The notes beneath the pieces were generated by a model. It ran no database searches, was not told the origin of the DNA, and saw nothing but the letters and a program-made list of their open reading frames with translations. 64,000 bases of DNA from Trichomonas vaginalis G3 (lineage: Eukaryota; Parabasalia; Trichomonadida; Trichomonadidae), in contig NC_067204.1 in the NCBI RefSeq assembly GCF_026262505.1, positions 16,098,165-16,162,164 on the forward strand, read 5' to 3'. A program made the translations under genes and the position numbers. Below, one piece after another: positions 32,660-43,385 of this stretch. The first letter of the stretch is position 1. Every line of letters starts with the position of its first letter.

Positions 32660-32860
32660 TTATTCTTTCTTTTCTGAGTTGTTTAGAGCTGGTTTCTCTT
32701 GTAGAAACCTTTCGTACTCTTCCATGGTCATGTAATTGCGAATTTGGTACGCAATTCCAGGTTCGTTGTTTTTGAACCTTATGTATGTAACGCTTCCATC
32801 CTCCTCAGGGAAGTAAGCTGCCAACATCTGACCAAGTTTTCTCGGTGACTCGGAGCTCAT
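32660..32860 (-). CDS. Unrecognised 66-residue protein (MSSESPRKLG), left arm, intact
   Basis: Differs from 56632-56832 by about one residue (SVTYIRF versus SVTYVRF). It is preceded by AAAAAGTGACATTTTTAATG. The acidic/aromatic middle (AAYFPEEDGSVTY) and NYMTMEEYERFLQEKP tail suggest a small folded protein. Function unknown. Confidence 0.6.
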   Translation of the reverse strand: MSSESPRKLGQMLAAYFPEEDGSVTYIRFKNNEPGIAYQIRNYMTMEEYERFLQEKPALNNSEKKE

Positions 32861-32896
32861 TAAAAATGTCACTTTTTAAACGTTAAGTTTTTAGCC

Positions 32897-33085
32897 TTAT
32901 TTTACCCTTTGTTTGTCAAGGTAGTATTGGAGTGCAATTTCTCCAAATTCTCTGTGTCGGAGTTCTTCAGCATTTTCCAACGTGTACCTGGAGAACTCAA
33001 AGAAGTTGTCAAGAACATACCGCCATGCTGCTCTTCTGAGTTCGTCGGTATTTTGGAAGTGTTGCACCTTCGAGTCTTCGGACAT
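32897..33085 (-). CDS. Unrecognised 62-residue helical protein (MSEDSKVQHF), left arm, intact
   Basis: Left copy of 56397-56591. The ATG at 33085 is preferred because it follows AGTGTCATTTTTTC, the start box shared with the right arm. It is divergent from the membrane-protein gene at 33128. Confidence 0.6.
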   Translation of the reverse strand: MSEDSKVQHFQNTDELRRAAWRYVLDNFFEFSRYTLENAEELRHREFGEIALQYYLDKQRVK

Positions 33086-33127
33086 GAAAAAATGACACTT
33101 TTCTATTAAACCGTTTTGGCATTTCTC

Positions 33128-33307
33128 ATGAGTGAGTATAGTTCTGCCGAACCATTGGAAGAGAAGAAGTACCCTTGCTGGCAAAAGACAAAAATAGTTG
33201 CCTTAGTTGTCATTGCATTTGTACTCGTAATTGAATTCATTGTACTTCTCTTCACGTACATAAAACTCAGCAATGGTATTTGCTTTAAGAATTTACCATC
33301 TTACTAA
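33128..33307 (+). CDS. Small single-pass membrane protein, left arm, intact
   Basis: 59 residues starting MSEYSSAEPLEEKKYPCWQK, followed by one hydrophobic segment (VALVVIAFVLVIEFIVLLF) and a short Lys/Cys-containing tail. The right-arm copy is 56174-56353. It converges on the ATPase gene with 19 bp between stops. Confidence 0.65.
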   Translation: MSEYSSAEPLEEKKYPCWQKTKIVALVVIAFVLVIEFIVLLFTYIKLSNGICFKNLPSY

Positions 33308-33326
33308 GACTAAACACTTACATTTT

Positions 33327-34202
33327 TCAAGCTTGACTTTTTACAATTTGAACTTTGTTCGCGTAGATATGAATTCTGAAAGAAGTATGAGGGTCTTGTA
33401 TGACTTTGTACTTCTCCCATAATTCATGTCTGTCAAACTTACCTGCCATGGACTCTTTCATAAGTTCCATGAAATCGTCTTCGGACAATCCGGGGAAAAG
33501 TATTATGTCAGTAAGTATTCTTTTAACATCCTTACTTAAACTCTTGGCTGTCTGTACACAAATGACAACTGAAATGTTAAAGTGTCTGAGCTTCTTGAGA
33601 ATTCGACACATGTCTTGTTCTCTATTCTTTAACAAAGGATGAGAGGCGAAATCATCTAAGATAAGAAGACATCTGTGAGGGTACGTTTTCCAATCGTAAG
33701 ATTGCAATTTCTTCGAAATGTATTCTATCTCTTTCTGTTTGTTTCTGAAGTGTTTCTTCTCTAATATTCTCTGCATTTCCTCATTGGGTCTTTAAAACTT
33801 AGAATTTATATACTCATTTATAGGCATTATATTTCAAAACACTCTTCTTTGGTACTTCTTTATCCAATCTAACAACAACTCAGTATCCTTTATACATACT
33901 AATTAGACTTCTTTATAATATCTTTGAACGAATTGACGGTTTGTCAAATTGACCCGAAGTACTACAAATAACAACCAACTCATAAAATGTGTTCTTCTCA
34001 TCTAGTTCTTGTTGTTGTGCAGCCATTTTAAGATAAGTAAGTCTTACCGACCCAGGTGTGCAATTAGACCTGTTATACCATTCTGAGCAAATAAGAACTT
34101 GTCATGTATGGGTTTTATCTGAGCATTTTCCAACTTCCTCTTGTTCTTGTTTAAAACATTCTCAAATTTTTTGTCAATGTCAGCAAACTTTTTTTCTAAC
34201 AT
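33327..34202 (-). pseudogene. Packaging ATPase (A32/FtsK-HerA type), left arm, broken
   Basis: Same length as the open right-arm gene (55071-55946) but with about three breaks. The Walker B region (RCLLILDDFASHPLL) and the C-terminal YANKVQIVKSQA are readable. Most replacements relative to the right arm are silent or conservative where the frame is readable. Confidence 0.75.
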
Positions 34203-34238
34203 ATTTTTAGAAAAATTAAAATTTTTATCTTTTAAAAA

Positions 34239-34682
34239 ATGTCTAGCGATTTCGCTATCTATGTCCGTGACAAACTTTTTGACAGCAAAACATCTGTCGA
34301 CCATAAAATCTTACATAGTGTAAACAAGAAAGGTGAATTTGTTCTAAAGTTCTGTTTCTGGGAATATGACAAGAACCATAAAACATTAAGCAGAGCAGTT
34401 TTAAAATTCGTCAATGACAGACTTGTTGACAGAGATGACGCCGATTGGAAAGATGAAGTCCAACAAAAGTTCTTAGAATGCAAAGAAGACACATGCGCTG
34501 TTCTTGAAGATGAAATAGAAAACAGAATAGAAGAGCTATTAAAGGACAAAGAACTTTTACATAAATATGGTTCGGAGAAATTTGACATAACTCCACCAGA
34601 AAAGAAGAAGAGAGAAAAGAAAGTAGAAGAAGAGAAGAAAGAACCAGAGCCAGTTCCACCGAAGAAGAAATTTGACATGTAA
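34239..34682 (+). CDS. Unrecognised 147-residue protein with Lys/Glu tail, left arm, intact
   Basis: Starts MSSDFAIYVRDKLFDSKTSV, with a globular first half (FVLKFCFWEYDKNHK) and a charged C-terminus (EKKKREKKVEEEKKEPEPVP). It is divergent from the ATPase, with 36 bp between the ATGs, and converges on the gene at 34699-35110. The right-arm counterpart is broken. A nucleic-acid-binding or scaffold role is only a guess from charge. Confidence 0.55.
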   Translation: MSSDFAIYVRDKLFDSKTSVDHKILHSVNKKGEFVLKFCFWEYDKNHKTLSRAVLKFVNDRLVDRDDADWKDEVQQKFLECKEDTCAVLEDEIENRIEELLKDKELLHKYGSEKFDITPPEKKKREKKVEEEKKEPEPVPPKKKFDM

Positions 34683-34698
34683 AAATAAAATTTTATTT

Positions 34699-35110
34699 TT
34701 AGAACATTTCAGGGTCAATGTCAATGTTCTCTTCCTCTTTAGGAGTAAACACCGGCTTAGACTCTAAAATCTTTTTACCCCTTTACTTTACACAACTTTA
34801 GACTCATAATATTCATAGTCGTCTGTCTTCTTTGGTTCATAAGGTATAACAAGTTTGTATGCTTTGCCTTCTTTAAGGTTTGACAACCTTCTGTCCTACT
34901 TCTTTGACTGTTAACAAACCTTCTATGTCTAAGTCTTCAAATTTCGCACCATTTTTAGTCACAATAGCAAACTTAACTGGTTCGATGTTCCAAACTTTGC
35001 TGAATGAAGACTTTTCAAAATGGTAGAAGTAAACATTCAAATATGTGAATGGGTCTAGTTCTTCTTTTAAGTCCTGACATGTACTTGTTTACTGAAATAT
35101 ATTTTGCCAT
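34699..35110 (-). pseudogene. Unrecognised ~140-residue protein (SSB-like position), left arm, broken
   Basis: Counterpart of 54140-54559. Fragments such as LNVYFYHFEKS-like and AYKLVIPYEPKKTDDYEYYE are visible, and the end resembles NIDIDPEMF. The acidic C-terminal end and the place next to the helicase would suit a single-strand-binding protein, but no OB-fold signature can be confirmed by eye. A few breaks. Confidence 0.4.
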
Positions 35111-35146
35111 CTTTTTTCTATCGGATAAAAAATATTTTTTTAAAAT

Positions 35147-36376
35147 TTACTCAGAAAAATTTTTCTTTGTATATACACCATTCTGTACGTCTAAAAGAGT
35201 TTTGACATTGCCAAGGTTCGTTTAGACGCTGGCATTAACCATACTCTTGACAATTTGTTTATATTCATCATATAAAGACCTTTCATCTAATGACACAAAG
35301 TCAGTTTCATATATGAACAGTTCATAAACACTCTTGTTTGCTTCTAACAATGTTTGTCTCTCTTCGGTATGTGGAATTTGTCTTGAGTTGAACTTTGAAA
35401 TATCTAATGTCATGAAATATGAGAACAAGTGGTTGTAAAAGTCAGATGTCAAACATTCTGACAAAGCGTCAAAATATTCAGTATCTTGCATATGAGAATC
35501 TGACGTTCTGACAACTACATATCTTCTGTCGGAACTTTCTAACTTCATCGGAACAGCATTGTTTGAAACCATAATGAAGTTTGCAACATTCTCACAAACT
35601 CTTTGGTCTTTATACTTTCTTTCAACAACTCCAACTTTGTCTGTTATAAGACTCTTCAAAGCATCTGAGTTTAAAACTTTTGTTGTATCTATACTTTGAA
35701 GTTCATTGCAAACTATAAGTTTCATATTCTCAATTGAAGAGTTAAATTTACCACAGATGTTTTCTAAGTTTGTCATATTAGGGTTCGAATAACCTTCTAA
35801 CAGTTTGCATAAGATATCTGTAAAGAATGTGTTCTTACCTGTTCCTTGTTTTCCAATTATAATGAGAGCAGTTTCATTCTTAGCACTTGGATGTTGTAAG
35901 ATGTTTGCAAACCAACATAAGATATACTCATAAACCTTTTCGTTTCCATTGCATATAATTTCTTTGACATGGTCTAACCAAGCTTCTATAATATTTTCTT
36001 TCCATTCTACTTGTTCATATTTATATCCAGCGAAGATAGAATAGAAGTTTGGAGAAGGTGTATAAAACTTTATACCTCGAACTGAAAAATCTTCTAACTT
36101 TGACAATAAGATATCCCAAGCATCTAACATCTTCATGCCAACTTGTACGACTTTTATTTTCTTAAGTTTCTGTCTACATTCTTGTTCTGAAACTATTGTC
36201 GCTTTAGGTTTGTTAAAGACTACATCCCATTCTTTCATAACATAACATTCTGGGGCAGAGTCGACATAAATGACTAAACGTTTCAAATTCTCGACTGCTT
36301 TGTTATAGTCTCGAAATGGACACATATTTCTGAATGCTTGGAAGTCATAAAAATCTGAAACATCTATTCTGTACAT
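35147..36376 (-). pseudogene. SF3 (D5-like) helicase, left arm, mostly open
   Basis: A 384-codon frame from MYRIDVSDFYDFQAFRNMCP covers nearly the whole gene. The ATPase domain has Walker A GKQGTGKN, a Walker B-like MKLIVCNELQS, and the SF3 motif C NFIMVSNNAVP followed by SDRRYVVVR, the usual arginine-finger region. It belongs with the D5/NS1-type helicases that open viral origins. One or two breaks near the 3' end; otherwise the better of the two copies. Leader TTTTTATAAAAATG. Confidence 0.75.
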
Positions 36377-36406
36377 TTTTATAAAAATAAAAAAAATATT
36401 ATTTTT

Positions 36407-37087
36407 TTATTCTTGACTTTGTTGTTCCATTTGTTGCATTTGTTGTTCTTGAGATATTTGTTGTTGAAGTTGTTCTTGTAATACAATACTTTCACCGGTT
36501 GCATCTTCCAATTCGAAACTTTCTGCCGTCATTGACAAATACATAGGACATAAAAGTTTTACAGGAACAAAGTTTGCGTCAACTAATGTCAACGTTATAC
36601 TTGCCAAAGTGTTTGAGTTCACTAAGGTTGAAAATTCTGCATTCGAATGAACAATAGGCAAACCAGCAGAGAAAGTATTGTTTATACGCATAAGTATCTT
36701 TTGGTCATAATAGTTTCTGTCGGCATTCGAATAACACTTTGAACCTAAGTTTGAAACAATATATAAGATTGGTGTGCTTAATGTCAATGGAATAGACATT
36801 CCTTGTATGACACCTTTTCCTGTTATAGGAAACTGTTGGTAGTAAAAACCAGAAATAAGTTTTGTATTATAGCTCATATCGTTTATAGTAAACTCAGTCG
36901 GACATCCAAACATAATGAAACCTGCTCTAGTTGCAGCACATGTTACACCCGTCCTTAAAGTATTAAATAAGTCAACAAAACCTGTTGGTGGTATATCTGA
37001 ATAAGTATCTTCAAAGGAGTATTTTTTACCATTCACAACAATAAAGTCTTCTGGTGTCAAAAGAGCAAAACAGGCTTTAGTCGTCAT
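36407..37087 (-). CDS. Probable penton/minor capsid protein, left arm, intact
   Basis: 226 residues starting MTTKACFALLTPEDFIVVNG. It has beta-strand-rich alternation (GKGVIQGMSIPLTLSTPILY, FVPVKLLCPMYLSMTAESF) and a Gln-rich tail (QEQLQQQISQEQQMQQM). Polintons encode a single-jelly-roll penton of about this size near the capsid gene, so this is the best candidate, by context and size only. Its ATG overlaps the stop of the upstream 38-codon ORF (ATGA). The right-arm copy is broken. Confidence 0.5.
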   Translation of the reverse strand: MTTKACFALLTPEDFIVVNGKKYSFEDTYSDIPPTGFVDLFNTLRTGVTCAATRAGFIMFGCPTEFTINDMSYNTKLISGFYYQQFPITGKGVIQGMSIPLTLSTPILYIVSNLGSKCYSNADRNYYDQKILMRINNTFSAGLPIVHSNAEFSTLVNSNTLASITLTLVDANFVPVKLLCPMYLSMTAESFELEDATGESIVLQEQLQQQISQEQQMQQMEQQSQE

Positions 37088-37200
37088 GTGTTTAAGGTTA
37101 GTTTACAATATCGTCCTTGAGGACTTGTAAGTTTGTTTATAGAATTATATGACTCAGGGTTTTTAGTCGTAATAGTATAAACCATTATGTCTTCTGCCAT
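37084..37200 (-). CDS. 38-residue microprotein upstream of the penton candidate, left arm
   Basis: MAEDIMVYTITTKNPESY..., ending CKLTLNT. The TGA stop overlaps the next ATG by ATGA, an arrangement suggesting reinitiation or a regulatory upstream ORF. The leader TATATATAAATG in the right arm is of the Polinton TATA type. Too short for the usual ORF cut-offs, but well conserved in sequence between the arms. Confidence 0.45.
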   Translation of the reverse strand: MAEDIMVYTITTKNPESYNSINKLTSPQGRYCKLTLNT

Positions 37201-37204
37201 TTAC

Positions 37205-37479
37205 TTAGCAAATAAATTTAATGAAATGTGGTCGTCTCAAATATTTTTATAAACGTCTGGGAAACATATTTTTAAGTTCAACGTTTCACCTCCTTTCATA
37301 ACGTATATCTTGTCAATGACATTATATGAAACACCACAGCAACTAATGTCGGTTCTATTTCTTTGATGTTTATATCGTCTGCCTCTGTCAAAAGTTTCAA
37401 TAGTTCTTTCAAAAACTCCATGAGGTGCAATGACATATGAGTTCACTTTTACAGGGTTGTGTTCGACCAAGTTTAACAT
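37205..37479 (-). pseudogene. Unrecognised ~90-residue protein (MLNLVEHNPVKV), left arm
   Basis: The N-terminus MLNLVEHNPVKVNSYVIAPH and the middle ISCCGVSYNVIDKIYVMKGG are shared with 51517-51792. Probably one or two breaks. It follows the 99-residue gene on the same strand with 5 bp between stop and start. Confidence 0.45.
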
Positions 37480-37484
37480 TATAC

Positions 37485-37784
37485 TTAAAGCTTGACAAAT
37501 CTTCTCCTGAGTTTGAAGTTGTCTTTCAGTTGTTGGTAGTCGTTTCGAATATCTGCAACAGAACTTAAGTCTCTGTTAACTTCAGGATATGTTGGTTGTT
37601 CTTTTACAGGAACAATTGTTATACCATCTTCGTCTTCGTATGGTTTCCCCACTTCAACATCTCTGTCTTTGACATTGACAATAACACTTTGACTGTTGGT
37701 TTGAGTTGGTGAATTTAACTTCACATCTGCCACCGCCATTAAACCTTTTGAAACACTTACGCTTCTATTTTTCGGAAATGACAT
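37485..37784 (-). CDS. Unrecognised 99-residue protein (MSFPKNRSVSVSKG), left arm, intact
   Basis: Basic start, acidic middle (VEVGKPYEDEDGITIVPVKE) and a basic helical end (DNFKLRRRFVKL). It matches 51215-51511 closely. The start at 37784 is chosen over longer in-frame sequence because it follows the TATTCTAAGTAAAATG leader shared by both arms. Divergent from the gene at 37803. Function unknown; a small virion protein is possible. Confidence 0.6.
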   Translation of the reverse strand: MSFPKNRSVSVSKGLMAVADVKLNSPTQTNSQSVIVNVKDRDVEVGKPYEDEDGITIVPVKEQPTYPEVNRDLSSVADIRNDYQQLKDNFKLRRRFVKL

Positions 37785-37802
37785 TTTACTTAGAATAAAA
37801 AG

Positions 37803-38315
37803 ATGGACGTATTCGGATATCTCTTTGAATTGAAGCAAAACAAAGTTTACACACACAAACAATACAAATACATTGACAGAATAGTTCTTTATACAAACAA
37901 TGGTAAATGTTATAGAATAGCAATATTTGCTGAACCTAAATATTTTCATAAAGCAAAGAAAGTTGGTATAACTGAAATGGTGAAAGTTCTTGACGTTGAC
38001 AAAAATATAACAACAAAACTGACCGATATTTCTAAAGGTAAGTTTATAATACAATATTATGTCAAAACAGGTGTCATAACTATTTACGATGGTGAGAAAA
38101 GTGTCAAAGAACAACTTACTGACCTGCTGCCAAAATCTGCTCGATGGAAGCAGTCGTTATGCCAATCTGAGGAGCCCAGCAGGTTTCATCGAACGAATCT
38201 TCAAAAGAGCATCTTCCGTGAAAAGTGCTATTGGTTTTGTAAACTTCTTTGCTCTCAATTCATCTGGACCGTCTCTGTCACCAGTATATTGTATTTGAAC
38301 TGTACCAACAGTTGA
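37803..38315 (+). CDS. Unrecognised protein (MDVFGYLFELKQ) overlapping the capsid gene antisense, left arm
   Basis: The first ~110 residues (IDRIVLYTNNGKCYRIAIFA, KFIIQYYVKTGVITIYDGEK, EQLTDLLPKSARW) match 50777-51196. The rest is antisense to the 3' end of the capsid gene and differs between arms, so the true C-terminus is uncertain. Lys/Tyr-rich, mostly beta-like pattern. Divergent from the 99-residue gene across 18 bp. Confidence 0.5.
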   Translation: MDVFGYLFELKQNKVYTHKQYKYIDRIVLYTNNGKCYRIAIFAEPKYFHKAKKVGITEMVKVLDVDKNITTKLTDISKGKFIIQYYVKTGVITIYDGEKSVKEQLTDLLPKSARWKQSLCQSEEPSRFHRTNLQKSIFREKCYWFCKLLCSQFIWTVSVTSILYLNCTNS

Positions 38316-39725
38316 AATACCACCCATAAAGTCTTCTGAGTCAGCAAATGGAATGCCAAGCCAAAAGTTTGAACGGTCTCCATTTGTATATTGAGTTTTT
38401 TGACCTCCTGTATGAGTCCATAGTTTTACATATGGCATAATAGAACTTTGCATCTCAGGGTTAATGGTTGTTGTGAAGTTGTTGTTAAAGTTCATAGCAT
38501 CTAATGTCAAGTTGTATGACCTCATATCTTCAACTGTGGAATATTCTTCTCTTGGATAATATTTGCCATCTATGTTTATATGATATTTAATACCAGGGTT
38601 GTAGAAACAAGAATAGTCATTTATAGTTCGTCTGAACAGCACAAACATAGTATCTGCATGTTTCATTGCAGTTGTTAAAGCAATATCTGTTCTTGCACCT
38701 GCGGCTCCTGGATTTTGGTTTCCAACTTCACCTGCAAAGTCTTTGACAGATATTTGGTGTATAGGGAACATAAGTGGAACTGCAATATATTTGGCAGCTA
38801 AAGCATTTGAAATATCTGGGTCCAACATATAGACTGCAAGTCTGCTTTCTATTCTCTTGCATTCAAATTTTTCGCATGTAAACTTAACTGGGTCCCAAGC
38901 ATCTCCAGCAGCATTGAAATAATAGTTTACTTCATTGTTGAAGTTTGAGAAACCAAAGTCTAAGTCAACTTTGTCTTTGCAAAATTCGGCGAATGATGTT
39001 TGATTTGTTCCCTTTACGTCTGTAATAGTGAATGGGTCTTGTGTTGGTGCAATGACTAAGTTATTTTTGCTTGGAGTAAGTTCGATAGAAATTTTTCCTG
39101 CCCAGTTTGGCAAGTATCTTAAAAACCTGAAGATGAGGAAAGATGACAAAGGAACTCTAAGTTTCAGTTTTACTTTAGTGGCAGCATTTCCATCTGAACC
39201 AGAAAGGTTAACATAAACTCCTGGAACGTTAGGGTCAAGTCTTCTTATTTTTTCAATATTTGCATACTGGTCTGTTTGTTCTCTAGCTTGTGGTTGTACT
39301 GAGTTTCTCAAAGCGAACCATTCATAGTTTGCCCATGTTACTGTTTGAACTAAGTCAGAGTTAGAATATATCTTATATCCCATGAAAACTTCTGGAGCAT
39401 ATTGGTATCCGACATAGAAAATTCCATTGCAACCTTTCTTGTCAGACAACTTGGCAGAAGGTTTTATTTCAATGTCTTGTTCCACGTATAAGAATGAGTT
39501 GTCAATAGAAATAATATGAAACCTGTCGCATGCAATATCTACTGTTGTTGAAGAACCTTCACCAAACTCACCTACATTTCCATAAGAAACAGCAGTTGTA
39601 TATTCGTAAGTTCCAGGAACTATTTCTGACCTTCTAATGGCATTGTCGCATTCGTTATACCATTCGGAAACATTTCCGTTCATGGCATCCAAAACTGTTG
39701 GCGTAATATTCTGAGCGGCGTACAT
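38116..39725 (-). pseudogene. Polinton major capsid protein, left arm, one break
   Basis: Open for 522 codons from MYAAQNITPTVLDAMNGNVS, so almost the whole protein is readable. FLIFRFLRYLPNWAGKISIE and the NNFTTTINPEMQ region match the right arm. Size and the PNWAGKISIELTP type strand pattern fit the double-jelly-roll capsid proteins described for Polintons. One break near the 3' end. Confidence 0.65.
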
Positions 39726-39757
39726 TTCATATGGGTAAAAATATAGAATAGTTGGAT

Positions 39758-42700
39758 TTATGTGTCATAATAGAACCCATTCGGACCAAGCTTTACTTTC
39801 TTCCTGGCTGACTTTTTAACTGAATCTTTAACTCTTCTTTTTCCTTCATTGCCACTACTTTCACTAGATGAAGTTACTTCATCACTACTTTCACTTTGTT
39901 CTACTCTTCTCTTCTTCTTTGGTGTCGCTTTTGGTAACTTGCCCTCTGCTTTAAGTTGTTGCATCTTTGCCTCATGTTCACCTAGTATGTTGTAAATTTC
40001 CCATGTCCTTTTGGCCTTTGGGCTCTGGTCGCCCATCTCAGGTAACCTATATCCTAGAAAGATTTTGTCATAGTTTGTATTTGAGTCTTCGTTTATTGTT
40101 TGCATGACTCTTTCCTGAGTTTCCGGTTCAAGCTCTTCAAACAGAGCTTGTCCATATGGAATAAGCTCGTTTCCAAATATATGTTTTGTAGCCATTCTGG
40201 TTTTCTTTCCATGTTACCAATAAAATATCTTTTGTGAAGGGAAAGCTTTTACCCAACGTTTCAGTCTTGCGTCATTTATTTCTGTAGTGTTGGTTTTATT
40301 TTGTCATGGAACATGTTTTTCAATACTAACATTTCATTTGGTACTGTCCATTTGAGTTTTCTTAAATATTCATCCCTTCTCGGTTCATTGTCTGCAAAGT
40401 AAGTTTTATGACATTTTGTAAACTTTCGTTTGCAAGGTCATGTACAATAGGTTCTCTTCCTTCTCTCTCCCTAACTCTCTTTCTAAACTCTTCACCAAAT
40501 ATACCATCTCTATGGTTCTGTGTAGTTCTTTGAGATAAATGTTCTAGAACGTCAGGTGTTATATTCCCTCAGCCATGTTCATTTCATACTGGTCCAAAAT
40601 ATCTGCATGTTTCATATCTTTCAATGGCATTAAAGCCGCGCTGAAAATACCGGCTATATCTGGTTCACCATTCACTTCCATTGCGTCTACAACTTCTTGG
40701 AATTGTGGTTTGTAAGTTTATGAACCACCTATCCGGATTAGCTTTATGGCCCCATCTCATTGTAGTTCCATAGTCTGCAGAAACAAAAGTAGGTTTGTTT
40801 CCATATTGGTTAGGTTCTGAATGAACTTTAAACAATGTTTCATTTCTATATGTTTTGTTGAAATTTAACCTTTTATTTTCACCGAGTTCAGCCAAAGATT
40901 GAACGTTATATGGTCGTAAGTAAAAAGGATTATTGTATTTGCGTACATTATCTTTCAGTACTTCCATTCTATGCTGAATATTTTCATCTGATGTTGGAGT
41001 CTTTTGTATGTCGGTGAACATTTTTCGATATTCTTCTACTATGTCAGCCGAATTTTTCTTAGACTCTTGGAAAGATTCCATATTCTCCGCATACACTTGT
41101 TGAGGGTCAAGATTTTTCGGCTGTTCCAAATCTTCATCTAGTTCTGTGAAGTTAGTTTCCAAAGGAGGGATTTGTTCGTTTCCTTCTGGCTCTTCTAGCT
41201 GTTGTTGCTGAACTATTTCTTCCATGTCTGGTTGTATCTGAACTTCTTCCTGTGGAGTTTCTTGTACCTCATCTGGTGGCATTTCATATATTCCGAGACC
41301 GTTTTTAACAAATTCCCTTTCTAAGTCATCCGCATTCATAAACCTTTCTTCTTTCGTTCCGTCTCTATTTTTTACGCGTTTCATGAAGATAGTTGAATTA
41401 TCATTTATCTCTGACATCAAATATCTCGGAGTAAATTCAGTCATGTCATTTGGATGATATGCTATTAAATCATATCCCTTAGCGAGCTTGTATTTTCCAG
41501 GTTTGAGATTATATCCCATTTGATGCTGAACCATAAAGCTAAATAGGTTCGGGTCTGTATTTCCTTCCTTGAACTTTCTAATAGCTTCTTTATATCTGTC
41601 ACTAAAGTCAAGAGTATCTGGGTAACCATAATCTTCCTTAAGCATTTTTAAGAATTCTTGGTTTCCTTTTTCTCTACTTCTTTTATGTCCTTGCTCTGTT
41701 TGTTGTTGTGGTGCTGGATTTTGAACTGTTGGTTGTTGTGTTGGATTTTGAACTGTTTGTTGTTGTGTTGGATTTTGAACTGTTGGTTGTGGTGCTGGAT
41801 TTTGAACTGTTGGTTTTGGTTGTTGTTGTGGTGCTGGATTTTGAACTGTTGGTTTTGGTTGTTGTTGTGCTGGTTGTTGTTGCTGTGCTGGTTTTGGTTG
41901 TTGTTGTGCAGGGTTTTGAACTGTTGGTTGTTGTTGTGCTGGTTGTGGTTGTTGTGCTGGTTTTGGTGCATGCCTGTGTCTGTGTCCATGTGACGATGTA
42001 AATGTTTTAGGTAGTCCCGGTGCAGGTGCTTCTCTTGGAGGGTTTGGTGGTATATAAGTTCCACTAGCTAGTATATAAGTTCCACCAGCTGGTATATAAG
42101 TTCCACCAGCTGGCACATATGTTCCATCTGCAGCATAATGTCCTACCTGACTTTTCGTTCTTAAGAAAGCATTTACTAGGTCTTTTTTGGTCTGTTGTAA
42201 CTCTTTTTCTTGACTTTCCACAACAGTTGCTCTAACGGCGTCATAGGCACTTTGAACTGCCTGTCTCGTTGCTGCATCTGTTATTTTCGTCATATTTTGT
42301 GCTACTTCTCTTAACTCTTTGTCGAAACCTTCAGACTTCAGTTTCTTTCCAGATGAGAAGTCGTTCACTTGTTTCACCTTACTATGAAGAGCTTCGAAGG
42401 CATTCTTAAAGTCAGCATTCATTAAAGCTTCATTTGAACTGTCTTCATCCGCTTGTATTTTTGTCCTTATTGACCCTATAAGTTGGGCTGCTTTAGCGTT
42501 GGCTTGGGCATCTAACCAGTCATTATTAGCTTTTATATATTCTGCGCTTTTCATTGCCTTTTGCATGGCTGCGTCGTTATTTTTACTTTCTTGTGCTAAG
42601 TTTTCATACTGTACGGTTTGGTTTTGCAACTGTAAAAGTTTTTCTGCCTTTACGTTTGCTTCAACTTCTTTTTTATACTCATCGCTATCCATATATGTCT

Positions 42701-43267
42701 TCAGGGCTTTTTGTTTTATCTCTTCATCTTTCAGTACTTTATATTGAGTAGTATGGTTTTTCAAATTTATAACATCTTGTTCCATTTTTGCTACTTCTGC
42801 TGCTTTTTCTGACACTTTTTTCGCATATTCCTCTGTACTTAGTTCTTTCAGTTGTTCTTCTTTCTTCTTTTTCTCTACGTTTAACTCATTGAGTTTCTTT
42901 GTGTGTCTGTCATATTCTAGTTTCTTTTCGTTTTCACTTATTTGTTTCTGTATGTCTATGTTTGACTTTTTGACATCTGTTATTTGATTTTTGAGTGAAC
43001 TCAAATTCATTTGACTTTGAGGGTTATAAGCTGTTCCGTCTGCAGCTCCACCATAGCCTGCCATTTTCGCTAAAAGTGCCGCTCTTAAACCTCCACTCTG
43101 TGCACCAATAACTCGGTTTAAAAGCATAGGGTTGCTTGACATTTGTTGCAACATAGTGGGGTCATTCATCATTTGTTGTTGCAACTGTTGTTGTGGTGTC
43201 AGTTTTACTATTGGATGTTTCAATGCTCCCTTCCTCTTACGTATTTCTTACGTAGCTTACGCGGCAT
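39758..43267 (-). pseudogene. Long coiled-coil/PQ-repeat protein, left arm, broken
   Basis: Counterpart of 45975-49244. An 852-codon frame covers most of it: a Gln/Met-rich start, long Lys/Glu/Ala coiled coil, three GTYIPAG-type repeats, a P/Q repeat array (PAQQQPKPTVQNP units), a globular part and, separately readable, a C-terminal region with KKKRRVEQSESSDE and KKVKLGPNGFYYDT. The basic/Ser-rich tail is longer here than in the right arm. About two breaks. Confidence 0.55.
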
Positions 43268-43385
43268 TTTAAGTGAAGTTAAAAAACGGTTTTTGACAGA
43301 TGTTTATATGACACTTTTTGTTCAGCACAAAAAACTACTCGGTCAAAGTGTTGTCAGTTTTGTAAAATAACCGTCCTATCTCATT

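Noticed and set aside
41658-42001. Leu/Val/Trp/Cys-rich plus-strand ORFs (also 47240-47487 minus)
   Set aside because: They are antisense readings of the P/Q repeats of the long virion-like protein.
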